Below are positions 25,887-36,600 of a stretch of DNA of 64,000 nt, piece by piece (the first letter of the stretch is position 1; every line of letters starts with the position of its first letter). A program made the position numbers and the translations under genes. The notes under the pieces are model-generated. The model was given only the letters and a program-made list of their open reading frames with translations, was not told the origin of the DNA and did no database searches. The stretch comes from Saprospiraceae bacterium (GTDB lineage Bacteria > Bacteroidota > Bacteroidia > Chitinophagales > Saprospiraceae). Where the stretch lies: positions 43,282 through 107,281 of the forward strand of contig JADLHA010000006.1 of NCBI GenBank assembly GCA_020848995.1, given 5' to 3'.

Positions 25887-26921
25887 ATGACCAGCAAACT
25901 GATCTACCGGATGATTAAGAAGGCCACGCCCGAGCGCTTGTGGAATGCCTTTCTCGTGTACGGCAGTTACCGGCTGTCGCGTCTGTTACGCCGCCCCATT
26001 CAGTGGGGTTTGCCCATCGGCATATCGGTCGAACCCACCACCTCCTGTAACCTTCGCTGTCCCCAATGCCCTTCCGGCTTGCGTTCTTTCTCACGTCCCA
26101 CCGGGATGCTCGACCTGCAGTCATTTGAAAGCTGGTTACAGCCCATTTCAGGTAGGATCTGGACCCTACAGCTCTATTTTCAAGGCGAGCCCATGCTCCA
26201 TCCCGGATTTCCGGAGGCTGTGCGAATCGCACACGAAGCAGGACTTTTCACCATGAGTTCTACAAACGGCCACTTTCTTACCGAATCGCACTGTGCGGAG
26301 ATCGTTCATTCCGGTCTGGACCTTCTGGTAATCTCCATCGACGGCGTCGACCAGGAGAGCTATCGGCAGTATCGCGTGGGCGGGAGCCTGGACAAAGTGC
26401 TGGAAGGTGCCAGGGAACTCGTAAGAATCAAAAAACTGCTCAGGAGTAAAACGCCCTACCTGGTTTTCCAGATGGTGGTATTCAGGCACAACAGCCACCA
26501 GATCGGGGCGGCCAAACAGCTCAGCCGGCACATTGGTTTCGACGAGATCCGCTTTAAAACAGCCCAGGTGTACAACCCGGCCTCGGCTGGCGAACTCATC
26601 CCTGAAGAGGCCCTCTATTCCCGCTATGCGCGCACCACGAGCGGCGGATATACCCTTAAAAACCATCTCCCCGATCACTGCTGGCGACTGTGGCATTCAC
26701 CGGTCGTGAGCTGGGACGGCAAAGTCCTACCCTGCTGCTTCGACAAAGACGCGCAACACCGCATGGGAGAAGTGTCGCAAGCGGACTTTGAGTCGATTTG
26801 GCGGGGTAAGCGCTACGGGCAATTCCGACGCCGGGTACTTCGCGATCGCAGCTCCACGGAAATTTGTCGCAATTGCTCGGAAGGAAGCCCAGTCTGGATC
26901 CAACCCGGGAGTAAAGAATGA
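25887..26921 (+). CDS. Radical SAM protein with SPASM-type C-terminal cluster site
   Basis: A 344-residue radical SAM enzyme. The cluster motif CNLRCPQC (CX3CX2C) is at residues 54-61, followed by the SAM-binding GEP (FQGEPMLHP) and VISIDG. The C-terminal part has cysteines in HCW, KVLPCCFDKD and EICRNCSEG, the arrangement of a SPASM auxiliary cluster. Such proteins modify peptides or other substrates; no substrate can be named here. ATG 25887 (MTSKLIYRMIKK) is preferred over 25830. The flanking 377 bases downstream (26922-27298) contain no gene, so it appears to be a single-gene unit. Confidence 0.85.
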   Translation: MTSKLIYRMIKKATPERLWNAFLVYGSYRLSRLLRRPIQWGLPIGISVEPTTSCNLRCPQCPSGLRSFSRPTGMLDLQSFESWLQPISGRIWTLQLYFQGEPMLHPGFPEAVRIAHEAGLFTMSSTNGHFLTESHCAEIVHSGLDLLVISIDGVDQESYRQYRVGGSLDKVLEGARELVRIKKLLRSKTPYLVFQMVVFRHNSHQIGAAKQLSRHIGFDEIRFKTAQVYNPASAGELIPEEALYSRYARTTSGGYTLKNHLPDHCWRLWHSPVVSWDGKVLPCCFDKDAQHRMGEVSQADFESIWRGKRYGQFRRRVLRDRSSTEICRNCSEGSPVWIQPGSKE

Positions 26922-27298
26922 CCCCACATTCAGGTAGACATACAACCGAAACCGGCTTTACCCACATTCCGTCTGGCTCCGAAAGGCTGCCCCCATCCCC
27001 TTGTTAATATGAATCAAAGCAACAATTAAATAATATATAAACAACAATTAATCAACATGATACGCATAGATATTTTTTAATTCTTTGATTAAGAGGCGTT
27101 TATATCTGATTTGTGGAACGATCTTCGCATCTTTGTGGTTGGCTTTCGATGCAGGACATAATGCCTGGCACTGGTTGAATCTCCGCGATATCCCAAAACT
27201 GCCTCGCGGATTTCTGCCCGGCATCCGGTCGCAGTCCAGTTAATTATACGCATTCATTTTCGCATGTTCACATTTTCTAAGCGCTAATCTCGTGCCCC
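26922..27298. other. Noncoding stretch before the TPR gene
   Basis: No gene is supported. The stretch 27000-27115 is notably AT-rich and probably carries the promoter of the TPR gene, but the closest -7-like match (GCATCTTTG near 27130) deviates from consensus. Nothing else is visible. Confidence 0.4.
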
Positions 27299-28333
27299 AT
27301 GCTTGCAGGCAATTCGTACAAAGTCATTTTTCAGGGTAAGCTCGAATTTGGAAACGAGCGGTCGTTCCAAAAGGCCCTGCAGTTTTTTGAGCAGAAGGCA
27401 GAGGTCCTTTACAAAAAAGAAGTGCTGTTCAAAACCAGCGAGCAGCTTTTCAATCTCGAAGACAAGACCCTGACCATTCCCAGATTCATCGGGACCAGCG
27501 GTGAAAAAATGTGGAAGAACACCATTAGTCTGCTGGAGTATTGTGCCCAGTTTTCTCTGGCCGGAAGCCTCAATGCCTGGATGGCAGACAGTGGCCAGGT
27601 GTTGCAACACGTTCACATAGAACCCAAAGGAGAAAAGTCCTCGGTCATGTTGTACCACGAGGGCCGCAAAATGGCAGAGCAGCATGGCCGGGAGTTGGAG
27701 GCCATTCAGTTGCTGACTGAGGCCATTGAAAAATGCGATCGCCACTCCCAGGCATACGAGAAGCGGGGTTACGTCAATTACCACCTGAAGAATTACGACG
27801 ACGCCATTTACGACTTTCGCAAGTCGACGGCCATTGACGCCATGAATGCGTCTGCTCATTTTGGTCTGGCCAAGACCCTGATGGTAAAAGGACAGTTTGA
27901 AGCTGCCTGCGCGTCCTTTGACCAGGCCGTTCGCCAGTCCATAGCATTGCAACCCCTGCATTGGGCTTCGCGCCGTTCGAAAGGCGTTTGCCATTTGGAA
28001 CTCAATCAGTTTGAAGAAGCCGCTTTTGAATTTAAGCTCTTTACCGCTCGCAAATTCCCAGAAGCTGACCCCAACCTTCGGCACCTCACGATGACCTGGT
28101 TCAATTACGGCAAAGCCCTCTTTGCGCTAGGCCGCCTCGACGCAGCGCTGGAAGCATTTGACAAAAGCCTCGATTTCCGGGCTGAAGACGACGGCAACCA
28201 GGCTGCAGAAATTTTCGTTCACCGGGGCATGGCGCGCATGGCCGCGGGCAATGCAGACTACATCCTCGATCTGAAAAAAGCTGCAGAGATGGGATCGGTT
28301 CGCGCTTCCGAGCTACTGGCCAATCAGGCCTGA
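27299..28333 (+). CDS. Tetratricopeptide-repeat protein
   Basis: A 344-residue soluble protein without signal peptide. The N-terminal 110 residues show no family I recognise. Residues about 118-330 consist of TPR helices (AIQLLTEAIEKCDRHSQAYEKR, YDDAIYDFRKSTAIDAMNASAHF, FEAACASFDQAVRQ, LDAALEAFDKSL). The repeats suggest a protein-binding scaffold in the cytoplasm. The PorE-like gene follows 46 bases downstream in the same direction, so the two may be cotranscribed, but no functional link is shown. Confidence 0.75.
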   Translation: MLAGNSYKVIFQGKLEFGNERSFQKALQFFEQKAEVLYKKEVLFKTSEQLFNLEDKTLTIPRFIGTSGEKMWKNTISLLEYCAQFSLAGSLNAWMADSGQVLQHVHIEPKGEKSSVMLYHEGRKMAEQHGRELEAIQLLTEAIEKCDRHSQAYEKRGYVNYHLKNYDDAIYDFRKSTAIDAMNASAHFGLAKTLMVKGQFEAACASFDQAVRQSIALQPLHWASRRSKGVCHLELNQFEEAAFEFKLFTARKFPEADPNLRHLTMTWFNYGKALFALGRLDAALEAFDKSLDFRAEDDGNQAAEIFVHRGMARMAAGNADYILDLKKAAEMGSVRASELLANQA

Positions 28334-28379
28334 TCCATACACGCCAACGGCGCATCCAGTCGTTTTCTACAAAAACGGA

Positions 28380-30308
28380 ATGCCCAACATCGTTCTGGCC
28401 CTTTCCATCGTCTTAGTTTTGTACGGTAACGCTTGTGCTCAGGAACACCTTCCCGCGCGCGTGGTCAAAAAATACCGGAGCGGAATGAGCTTATACCGGA
28501 GTGGACAGCCGGAACGCGCGCGCGCCACGTTCGAAAAAATTCTCAAGGATCATCCCGATTACGCCGATGCTCGGCTACAACTCGGTTCCGTTTGTTTCGA
28601 TCTGGAAGACTACGCCTGTGCCGAAACCCAGTTCCTGCTGCGGTTGCAGCTTCCCGATCATTCCCCCGTCAAAATTCACTATACGCTCGGGCTTGCGCAA
28701 TATCGATTGGGAAAGTTTGCCTTGGGCAGATCCAACGTCGAACGGTTTTTAACATACAGTCGTGACAGCGGCGAACTGCGGCAAAAAGCAGAGGCGTTGC
28801 TTGCCAAGCTACAATTCGCAGAAAAGGCGGCTGCCGGACAGCACGACGTCCAATTGCACGAACTGACGGCTCTCAATACGGATCGATCGGAATACCTCCC
28901 TTGCGTACGCCCCGACGGAAAGGCCGTTTATTTTACCAGGAGGTCGCCTCGTGGAGACGAAGACCTGTATTTTTCAGAACGCACCGCGACTGGCTGGACT
29001 GTGCCCGTTCCGCTCAGCGGGATCAACACTCCGCAAAACGAAGGGGCGCCGGCGATTTCTCCAGATGGTAAAACCCTCGTATTCACATCCTGTGATCGCC
29101 AAAATGGCTTAGGGGGCTGCGACCTTTACCGGAGCATATTTCGGGAGGGCGAATGGTCTGTTCCTGTAAATATGGGCAGCCCCGTCAATACGCCAGCTTA
29201 TGAATCGCACCCTTGTTTTGCCGAAAATGGAAATGCGCTTTACTTTGCCAGTAACCGCAAAGGGGGCCGCGGGGGCTCAGACCTTTGGATGACGCGCCTT
29301 CAGCCCAACGGGACCTGGGGCAATCCTAAAAACCTGGGGGATCGCATCAATACCTCTGGCAACGAAGTCTGCCCTTTTGCCCATGCAAACGGGGCCGCCT
29401 TGCATTTTGCCTCAGACGGACATCCGGGCATGGGAGGAAAAGATTTGTTTATCACCCGCCTGGACGCCAGTGGCGATTGGGGGGTACCGGAAAACCTGTC
29501 CATGCCGGTCAACACCATTGGTGATGAATCGTCCTGGACTGTTTTCCCGGACGGCCTCACCGCCTGGATGGCCAGCGACCGCAAGTACCTTGCCGGGCAA
29601 GCCTCCTCCGTTCATCCCAATCTCGACTTGTTTGCCCTGGAATTGCCTGAAGGCCTGCGCATTGACCCTTCGTGCTATCTGCAGGTGAAGGTCCTCGACC
29701 GCTTCACGCGCAAAGTCCTTGCAGCAGAAGTGCGCTTATTCGACCTGAATGCCGGGCAACTGCTTTTTGCCGGAGAGACCGATGCGGAGGGTGTTGCGAA
29801 GCTTGCATTTCCCAAACATGCCGATTGTGCACTGCACGTTTACCAAAAAGGCTACGCCCTGTTTACGGAAAAATTCAGGGGATCTGAAATACCCGATACA
29901 GCAATCCTTTTTGAAGTGCTTGCATTGCTCACCCCTGAACGCGAAAGTGCGTCCGAGGCCTTTGTGCTTCACAATATTTTCTTTGCTTCCGGTTCCGACA
30001 GCCTCCGCGGGGAGAGCACATTTGAACTCGACGCGCTCCTCCGGTTTTTAACCGAACATCCTTCAGCGCGCGTTCGCATCGAAGGCCATACAGACGATGT
30101 GGGCAGTGAAGCAGACAACCAGACCCTTTCTGAAAAACGGGCTCAGGCCGTTGTGCGTTACCTGGTGAACAAGGGTGTTCGTCCAGAGCGGCTGGAAGCC
30201 CGGGGATATGGAGAATCCAGGCCTGTTGCTCCCAACGATGATCCCGTGGGAAGAAGCGCCAACCGCCGGATCTGTTTTACCTTGCTCGACCGCCATGAGA
30301 AAGAATAA
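28380..30308 (+). CDS. PorE-like TPR/beta-propeller/CRD/OmpA outer-membrane protein
   Basis: A 642-residue exported protein. It has a signal peptide (MPNIVLALSIVLVLYGNACAQ), then TPR repeats (about 30-150). A PD40/WD40-like propeller covers about 160-430, with repeated motifs such as AISPDGKTLVFTS, ALYFASNRKGGRGGSD and FASDGHPGMGGKDL. A carboxypeptidase-regulatory-like fold lies at about 450-530 and an OmpA peptidoglycan-binding domain at about 545-640 (IEGHTDDVGSEADNQTLSEKR). This order equals that of PorE, a T9SS component linking the machinery to peptidoglycan. Paralogues with the same architecture are numerous in Bacteroidota, so a T9SS role is probable but not certain. The stop overlaps the start of rlmD. 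Confidence 0.83.
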   Translation: MPNIVLALSIVLVLYGNACAQEHLPARVVKKYRSGMSLYRSGQPERARATFEKILKDHPDYADARLQLGSVCFDLEDYACAETQFLLRLQLPDHSPVKIHYTLGLAQYRLGKFALGRSNVERFLTYSRDSGELRQKAEALLAKLQFAEKAAAGQHDVQLHELTALNTDRSEYLPCVRPDGKAVYFTRRSPRGDEDLYFSERTATGWTVPVPLSGINTPQNEGAPAISPDGKTLVFTSCDRQNGLGGCDLYRSIFREGEWSVPVNMGSPVNTPAYESHPCFAENGNALYFASNRKGGRGGSDLWMTRLQPNGTWGNPKNLGDRINTSGNEVCPFAHANGAALHFASDGHPGMGGKDLFITRLDASGDWGVPENLSMPVNTIGDESSWTVFPDGLTAWMASDRKYLAGQASSVHPNLDLFALELPEGLRIDPSCYLQVKVLDRFTRKVLAAEVRLFDLNAGQLLFAGETDAEGVAKLAFPKHADCALHVYQKGYALFTEKFRGSEIPDTAILFEVLALLTPERESASEAFVLHNIFFASGSDSLRGESTFELDALLRFLTEHPSARVRIEGHTDDVGSEADNQTLSEKRAQAVVRYLVNKGVRPERLEARGYGESRPVAPNDDPVGRSANRRICFTLLDRHEKE

Positions 30309-31698
30309 ACCCCAAAAGACCGTACGCGCAAACATCACCGGTATCGCACACAACGGCATGTCTGTTGGGAGAACCCCCGAGGGCATGGTCGTCTTTGTCG
30401 AAAGGGGAGCCCCCGGCGACGTTGCCGACGTGCTGCTCTCGCACAAACGCAAAGGAAGTTGGTATGGGCGGATTGAGCAGCTGGTTGAGCCTTCTGCGCA
30501 CCGCACCGAGCCGCACTGCGCTCATTTTGGTCACTGTGGCGGCTGCAGTTGGCAACACATTTCTTACGGCGAGCAACTCCGACAAAAAGAGCGCTGGGTG
30601 CTCGATGCGTTACAGCGGATTGCAAAGATTGAAAGCCCTCCACTGGAGCCCATCCTTCCGGCGGACGAAACGCAATACTACCGCAACAAACTCGAATTCA
30701 GCTTTTCGACCAGTCGCTGGTATGAAGTCCCGGGGTCTGCAGCAGAGGAGGGAGCCGGGGGCGCCCTTGGTTTTCATCGCCCGGGCAATTTCAACAAAGT
30801 GATCGACATCAGCCACTGCCATCACCAGGGGGGTGACAGCAACGCCATTCGCAATTTTGTCCGGAACTACGCGCAAACGCATTCACTGGACTTTTACGAC
30901 ATCCGCCGGCACGAAGGCTTGTTGCGCAGTTTGATGCTCCGCAGCAACCTTCGCGGTGACTTCATGTGCATCTTGACGATTGGCAAGGAAGATCCTGAAA
31001 AAATCGCTCCGATGGTCGAGGCCATGAGGGAAGCCTTTCCATCGATCTGCAGCATGTATACCGTGTACAATCCCAGGCAAAACGACAGCCTTTACGGGCT
31101 CCGTTTTCAAAAGATCTCCGGAGATGCTTACCTTACTGAATCCCTGCACCACGCTGATTTTTTAATTGGACCCTCATCATTTTTCCAAACCAACAGCCGC
31201 CAGGCTGCGAATTTGTTTAAACTGGTTGAAAGCTATTGCTCGCTTACGGGTAAGGAGCATGTGCTTGACTTATACTGCGGGGTAGGTAGCATCGGCATTT
31301 ATCTCGCCCGCAATGCTGCGCGCATAACCGGTGTGGAAACCGTTCCGGAAGCCATCGACGATGCGCGCAGGAACGCAGCGGCGAACGCATTGTCGAACTG
31401 CCAATACCACGTCGCCCAGGCAGAGCAACTCAACCTGCCGGGTTGGGTCAAAAACAATGGCGTACCCGACATCGTCGTAGTGGATCCCCCACGCCTGGGG
31501 CTGCATCAAAAAGTCTGCACGGAACTGTTGGAAGTCGCTCCGCAAAAAATCGTCTATGTGAGTTGCAATCCCTCCACCCAAGCCCGCGACATCGAATGGC
31601 TTGCCCCCCGTTACCAGGTGCAGAGCGTTCGTCCGGTCGATATGTTCCCGCATACCAACCACGTTGAAAGTGTAGCCTTGTTATCTTTGTGCAGATGA
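30295..31698 (+). CDS. rlmD: 23S rRNA (uracil-C5)-methyltransferase RlmD-like
   Basis: SAM-dependent m5U methyltransferase of the TrmA/RlmD family, 467 residues from ATG 30295. A TRAM domain (about 5-65) precedes [4Fe-4S] ligands Cys75, Cys81 and Cys84 (CAHFGHCGGC). The methyltransferase core has SSFFQTNSRQAANLF, the SAM loop LDLYCGVGSIGIYLA, VVDPPR and the catalytic Cys in YVSCNPSTQARDI. RlmD acts on U1939 in E. coli; RlmCD or TrmA specificity cannot be excluded. A longer frame from 30175 lies inside the upstream gene and is rejected. Both ends overlap neighbours (28380-30308 and 31695-32078), suggesting one transcription unit. Confidence 0.93.
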   Translation: MRKNKPQKTVRANITGIAHNGMSVGRTPEGMVVFVERGAPGDVADVLLSHKRKGSWYGRIEQLVEPSAHRTEPHCAHFGHCGGCSWQHISYGEQLRQKERWVLDALQRIAKIESPPLEPILPADETQYYRNKLEFSFSTSRWYEVPGSAAEEGAGGALGFHRPGNFNKVIDISHCHHQGGDSNAIRNFVRNYAQTHSLDFYDIRRHEGLLRSLMLRSNLRGDFMCILTIGKEDPEKIAPMVEAMREAFPSICSMYTVYNPRQNDSLYGLRFQKISGDAYLTESLHHADFLIGPSSFFQTNSRQAANLFKLVESYCSLTGKEHVLDLYCGVGSIGIYLARNAARITGVETVPEAIDDARRNAAANALSNCQYHVAQAEQLNLPGWVKNNGVPDIVVVDPPRLGLHQKVCTELLEVAPQKIVYVSCNPSTQARDIEWLAPRYQVQSVRPVDMFPHTNHVESVALLSLCR

Positions 31699-32078
31699 GC
31701 GACGCCATCGGAAAATATCTGCAACTGGAAGAAGACCTGAAGCGTTATCGCAAAGCGCTCAATGGAGCATTGGACATCATGCTCGACCAGGAAGTGACCA
31801 ATTATCCCATCTTCATCCTGCACCAGCAGGAGCTGGCAATGGGTGTCCGGCTGATTGAGGCGGGTGCAGGTTCGGGGAACTGGTCCGTACATGCCTCCAG
31901 CCTCGAAGAGTTTTCGCTGAAAAATCTCATTGAGCCCGACAAAATTGATGCATTTCGCGAATTGTACAGGCAGCACGATGACCATTTTTGCCTGTTTGTC
32001 CTCTCCGAACTCGGAGCGCAATTCATCTTTTACCCGCGCGGGGACCACCTTTACACAGCCTATGGCAATCTCAATTGA
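31695..32078 (+). CDS. Conserved-looking small protein of unknown function
   Basis: A 127-residue soluble acidic protein (MSDAIGKYLQLEEDLKRYRKAL...). I recognise no family. It shows a helical N-terminus (DLKRYRKALNGALDIML), a mixed alpha/beta core and a C-terminal FVLSELGAQFIFYPRG. Reality as a gene is supported by its overlap with the rlmD stop (ATGA type) and the overlap of its own end with the next gene's start, a typical coupled run. Its conserved position after rlmD would be the first clue to test. Confidence 0.65.
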   Translation: MSDAIGKYLQLEEDLKRYRKALNGALDIMLDQEVTNYPIFILHQQELAMGVRLIEAGAGSGNWSVHASSLEEFSLKNLIEPDKIDAFRELYRQHDDHFCLFVLSELGAQFIFYPRGDHLYTAYGNLN

Positions 32079-32412
32079 CACGCGCTACCTCTCTGATATC
32101 TGCATCAACGACCCGGCAATGATTTCAGAATTGCTAAGTGAATGGGTTGAGGATACCGGGCGCAAGATTGAAATCCTTCGCACCCGGCTCTCTGCTAATG
32201 ATGCAAAGGGGCTTTTCAACACATTGCACGAACTGAAAACGAGTTTTTTCATGCTGGGATACTCCGATGCCATCCGCGGATGCGAAGAAATCCTGGCAGC
32301 GCTTGATAAACAGGGCACCATTTCTACAAATGACATTGACCGGCTGGCCGATTTTCGCGATAAAACCATTGGCGAACTGCATGCCCTGTCACTTCTCAGA
32401 AGCGACCGGTAA
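32062..32412 (+). CDS. Hpt-like histidine phosphotransfer protein
   Basis: A 116-residue all-helical protein. The segment LHELKTSFFMLGYSDAIRGC resembles the Hpt consensus (A)HxLKGSSxxLG....C..LE, with the candidate phospho-acceptor His56. It would relay phosphate between a hybrid kinase and a response regulator in the cytoplasm. It starts at ATG 32062, overlapping the previous gene by 17 bases. The kinase partner is not adjacent; the only kinase in the window (52.2-55.3 kb) is a LytS-type that does not normally use Hpt. A longer frame from 31930 is out of context. The Hpt call rests on one motif and helical pattern. Confidence 0.6.
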   Translation: MAISIDTRYLSDICINDPAMISELLSEWVEDTGRKIEILRTRLSANDAKGLFNTLHELKTSFFMLGYSDAIRGCEEILAALDKQGTISTNDIDRLADFRDKTIGELHALSLLRSDR

Positions 32413-32452
32413 ACAGGGAGCTGCGAAAACCAGAGCGACTGCTTCAATACTT

Positions 32453-32464
32453 ACGAACGTTCGT
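32453..32464. repeat. Palindrome ACGAACGTTCGT before rfbA
   Basis: A perfect 12-base palindrome within TTACGAACGTTCGTTAA, 16 bases before the rfbA ATG and 40 bases after the previous stop. It is the same family as at 10492 and 43000. Its position would suit an operator, but copies inside genes argue for caution. Confidence 0.55.
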
Positions 32465-32480
32465 TAATAAATAAATTCAC

Positions 32481-33341
32481 ATGAAAGGCATCATACTTGC
32501 AGGAGGACATGGAACGCGGCTTTACCCCCTTACGCTGGTCATGAGCAAACAGCTCATGCCGGTGTACGACAAACCCATGATCTACTATCCCCTTTCAACG
32601 CTGATGCTGGCAGGCATACGCGAGATCCTGATCATCTCGACTCCCGAAGACCTTCCCAAATTCCGCTCCCTGCTCGGCGATGGGTCACAACTCGGCATTT
32701 CGCTTTCCTACGTACCGCAATACGAGCCCAACGGACTTGCACAGGCATTCGTTCTTGGAAAATCATTCATCGGCGGGGATTCAGTTTGCCTCATCCTTGG
32801 CGATAACCTGTTTTACGGCAGCAAATTTCCGGAATTGCTGCGCAGCAAGATAAATCCGGACGGTGCCGTCATCTTCGCCTATCCGGTTGCCGACCCGGAG
32901 CGGTATGGCGTTGTGGAATTTGATGCCCACCACAAAGTCGTCAGCATTGAAGAAAAACCGAAGCAGCCGAAATCGAGTTATGCGGTTCCGGGCATATACT
33001 TTTACGACAACACGGTCATCACCATTGCAGAAAATCTGCAGCCATCAGCGCGCGGCGAATACGAAATCACGGATGTAAACCGTGAATACCTTCGCCGCAA
33101 TCAACTCAGTGTGGGCATCATGGGACGTGGCATTGCATGGCTCGATACTGGAACACATGAGTCGCTGATGCAGGCTTCGCTCTTCATACAGCTCATCGAA
33201 CAGCGACAGGGCCTCAAGATCGGTTGCCCCGAAGAAATCGCTTACCTCTTGGGCTTCATTGGCAAAGAACAACTGGAAATCCTCGCCAGCAAACTCGAAA
33301 AAAGCAGCTATGGGCAATATCTGAAGCGGTTGCTTGCTTGA
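32481..33341 (+). CDS. rfbA: Glucose-1-phosphate thymidylyltransferase
   Basis: First enzyme of dTDP-L-rhamnose synthesis: glucose-1-phosphate plus dTTP to dTDP-glucose. The 286 residues match the short RmlA family. Landmarks are the nucleotide-binding [70 protein letters not shown] and the [10 protein letters not shown] segment. rfbB, rfbC and rfbD are not adjacent; the following gene is a giant surface protein. A 278-base gap (33342-33619) follows with no evident gene. Confidence 0.95.
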   Translation: MKGIILAGGHGTRLYPLTLVMSKQLMPVYDKPMIYYPLSTLMLAGIREILIISTPEDLPKFRSLLGDGSQLGISLSYVPQYEPNGLAQAFVLGKSFIGGDSVCLILGDNLFYGSKFPELLRSKINPDGAVIFAYPVADPERYGVVEFDAHHKVVSIEEKPKQPKSSYAVPGIYFYDNTVITIAENLQPSARGEYEITDVNREYLRRNQLSVGIMGRGIAWLDTGTHESLMQASLFIQLIEQRQGLKIGCPEEIAYLLGFIGKEQLEILASKLEKSSYGQYLKRLLA

Positions 33342-33619
33342 ATTTTCACTTTCGTCAATTTCCACCCCAATTTATTTTGTTTGCATGTCTGCAAATTTTT
33401 CCGGGAACTTACCCTGATTGCAGATGAAAACATCTTTATTCTTTTAACATCAACTTTTCAAACATCCCGCAGTCGGGTCTTCAAAGCCCGCTGTATACAA
33501 GCGATTGCAGCTTTAAAAAATTGCATTCCCTTCATTTAAAGAATCCTGTAAACACATGCACATAATTTAACATTTAATGGCATAGTTCTTGCCCGGTCAG
33601 CTTGGGGTTAATTGAACAT

Positions 33620-36600
33620 ATGCTACACCGCACATCCTTTCTGGCAGGCATTGCCTTTCTTATGACCTTGGGCAACCCGCTTCTCCATGGGCAAATTTCA
33701 GGTCTTGTTTTCAGAGATTACAATGCGAACGGGTTGCGGGATTCCACTGCCGCCTATTTTGAACCAGGAGTGGCCGATGTCCAGGTCATCGTCACCGGCG
33801 CATTGGGAAATACCTTACTGAGCATTACCGACGATTTGGGACATTTTGAAGCCAATCCCGTCGATCCGTCGCCTTACCGAGTTGAATTCGTTCACGCGCT
33901 TCCCTATGACTTTTCCTCTCCTGTGCATGTTTCGGCCGACGGCTCCGGCGGTGCCGTGCAATTTGTTATGACGGATACGGCATTCCTCTTTTACGGCATC
34001 AATTATCCTTCGGACCATTGTGCAGATGCATCCTTACTGACTCCTTGCTACGTCATGGGAAATCCGCTCGACGCGGCATCTGCATTTAAAGAATTTGATG
34101 CCTTTGTTAAATTTCCCTATTCCGCTGGTGGAAAAGATTTTCCCGGCATCGTCCAGTCGCAACACGGAGGCTCAGCGGCTGACCTCAGTTCACTTGGCAC
34201 GGGAAGACAGATCGGCAGTTGCTGGGGTGTGGCCGTTCAGCGCAGCACTGGCAAAATATACACTTCGGCAGCGCTCAAGCGACACGCCGGCATCGGTCCC
34301 CTGTCGTATGGGGGGCTCTACCAACTCGACCTGGCTGGCAACTCTGCGATCCCCTGGATCGACCTCAACACCATCGGAGTTCCCTCCGGAGGTTTTCCGG
34401 ACAATGCTCAACGCATGCTCCCGGTCGCCATTCCTCCCATTTCAACCGATTCATTGGCCTACAGCCAGATCGGCAAGATCTCTTATGGCGGGATGGACAT
34501 TTCCGACGATGACAAGACGCTTTACATCGTAAGCCTGCATACGCGCAAGCTGTATTCCCTATTCATTGATGTACCCGGCAAAGTGCCCGGGCCTGAAGAC
34601 GTAGATTCATTTCCCATCCCCGATCCTGGCTGCACCCTCGGCACCTACCGGCCCTGGGCCGTCAAGGTCCACCGCGGAGTGGTCTACCTGGGAGTGGTTT
34701 GCGATGCATCGCACAGCGGGGGAAGCTCATCCGACCTTTCTGCCTACGTCTACGCTTTCCATCCTTCGACTGCCACATTCGAAGAAGTACTTAGCTTTCC
34801 CCTCGATTACCCTGCATTCACCAACAAATTCAATTTCAACCCCTGGATCGATACCTGGAACGGGGATTGCCCCGATGGGGGAAATGTGTTCTGCCAATAT
34901 CCACAACCCGTTCTTTCCGATATTGACTTCGACGGAGACGACGTGATGGTCCTTGGGATCATGGACCGTTACTCCATGCAGGGCGGGATCAACCAACACG
35001 ACCTCGACGGCCACGGCATCCATACCATCATCAGTTTTGGAGACATACTCCGCGCACGTTACGATCCGGCGACTTCAACGTTCGCGTTGGAGAACAATGC
35101 GAATGACGGCCGGTCGGAAACCGCTGGAAAGAACACGGGCTTTGGTCCCGGTGGTGGAGAATATTACTTTGGAGATCACGCCGTTTCGCTGGCCGGACTC
35201 CCCGTAGAGCGCGAAAGCGTAAATGGTGCCGTTGCACTTTGCCCGGGCTATCGAACCGTAGCTACCACCTGCGTAGATCCCTTCGACCAGTTTACCAGCG
35301 GCATCATTCACCTCAACAACCAAAGTGGCGATTGGGCCCGACGGTACGTGATCATTCCGAAAGATTTTGGGCTCCTGATCGGCAAGGGAAATGCCCTGGG
35401 CGACCTTGCCGTTTACAGCCAACCACCGCCCATAGAAATTGGAAATTACGTGTGGGCGGACCGCAACGCAAACGGCATGCAGGATCCCACCGAACCGCCG
35501 TTACCTAACGTCGTCGTCGAATTGCTCTACCGCGATACGGTCATTGCCACTGCGGTAACCAATGTAAACGGCAATTACCTGTTCTCCAGCGGAGAACCAC
35601 CGGCTAGTCCCCTGTTCCCATTGTCCATGATCTACGGAATAGAATCGCTAAAACCGGAATCAGACTATAGGTTGCGCATTGCCACAAACCAGGCTGCACT
35701 TGCCTTCCATTCCAATACCCTTCCCGATGCAGGCGCACCGGCCAACGACCAAACGGATAGCGACGGACATGCGGGCCCGCTAAACTCAGCGGTTGCTGCG
35801 GTGCATACCGGCATCAACGGACAGAATGACCATTCATTTGATTTTGGATTTATCCCTCAGCTTCCATGCAAGATTTCCATAGTGGATCTCAAAGTTTCGC
35901 CCTGCAACCCGCTGACGGGAGGCTATGAGCTGCACTTCCAACTCAATGTTCAAAACGGTCCTGTTGGAGATTTGGTGATAAGCCTGTCCACTGGAGAAAT
36001 CCAACGCATCAGTGGCCAGTCAAACGGGAGCGTTGACGTGATTTTCCGCAACCTCAAGGCCGAAGGGCTTGCCAATATAGGCATTCAGGCACAATTTCTC
36101 TTTGATGCACAATGTGTGCTGGACTCAACCGGAGCTTATGACCAACCCATTCCCTGTTGCCCCCCGGAGCGCTTGCTGTGTGACAACCGGGAAGGGCTTG
36201 TGCAACTTCTAGCGCCGGCAGGGATGCAGCACTACACCTGGCGAGACAGCACCACACAAACCACGGTGGGAAATTCCCAGATCCTGCTCATCGACAAAGA
36301 TTTCGCCGGACTCGCCGATGGCTACGAAGCCTATTTTTTTGAAGCGGTAGATGCCAATGGAGATACGGTAGTGCAACATTGCCGAAACCAGGTTTCGGTG
36401 ATACCATGCTGCGCTTTGCAGGTCAACACCTTTATTCAAACGGAATGCAACAACAACAATACCGTAAACGACCCTTCCGACGACTGGTTTGCCATTCTGG
36501 TGAGCGCATCCAACCCAGATGCCGGGCCATCCAGCACTTATGATGTATTGCACAAAGGGAAGCTACTGGGAACAGCACCTTACGGTTCCCACATCGTCGT

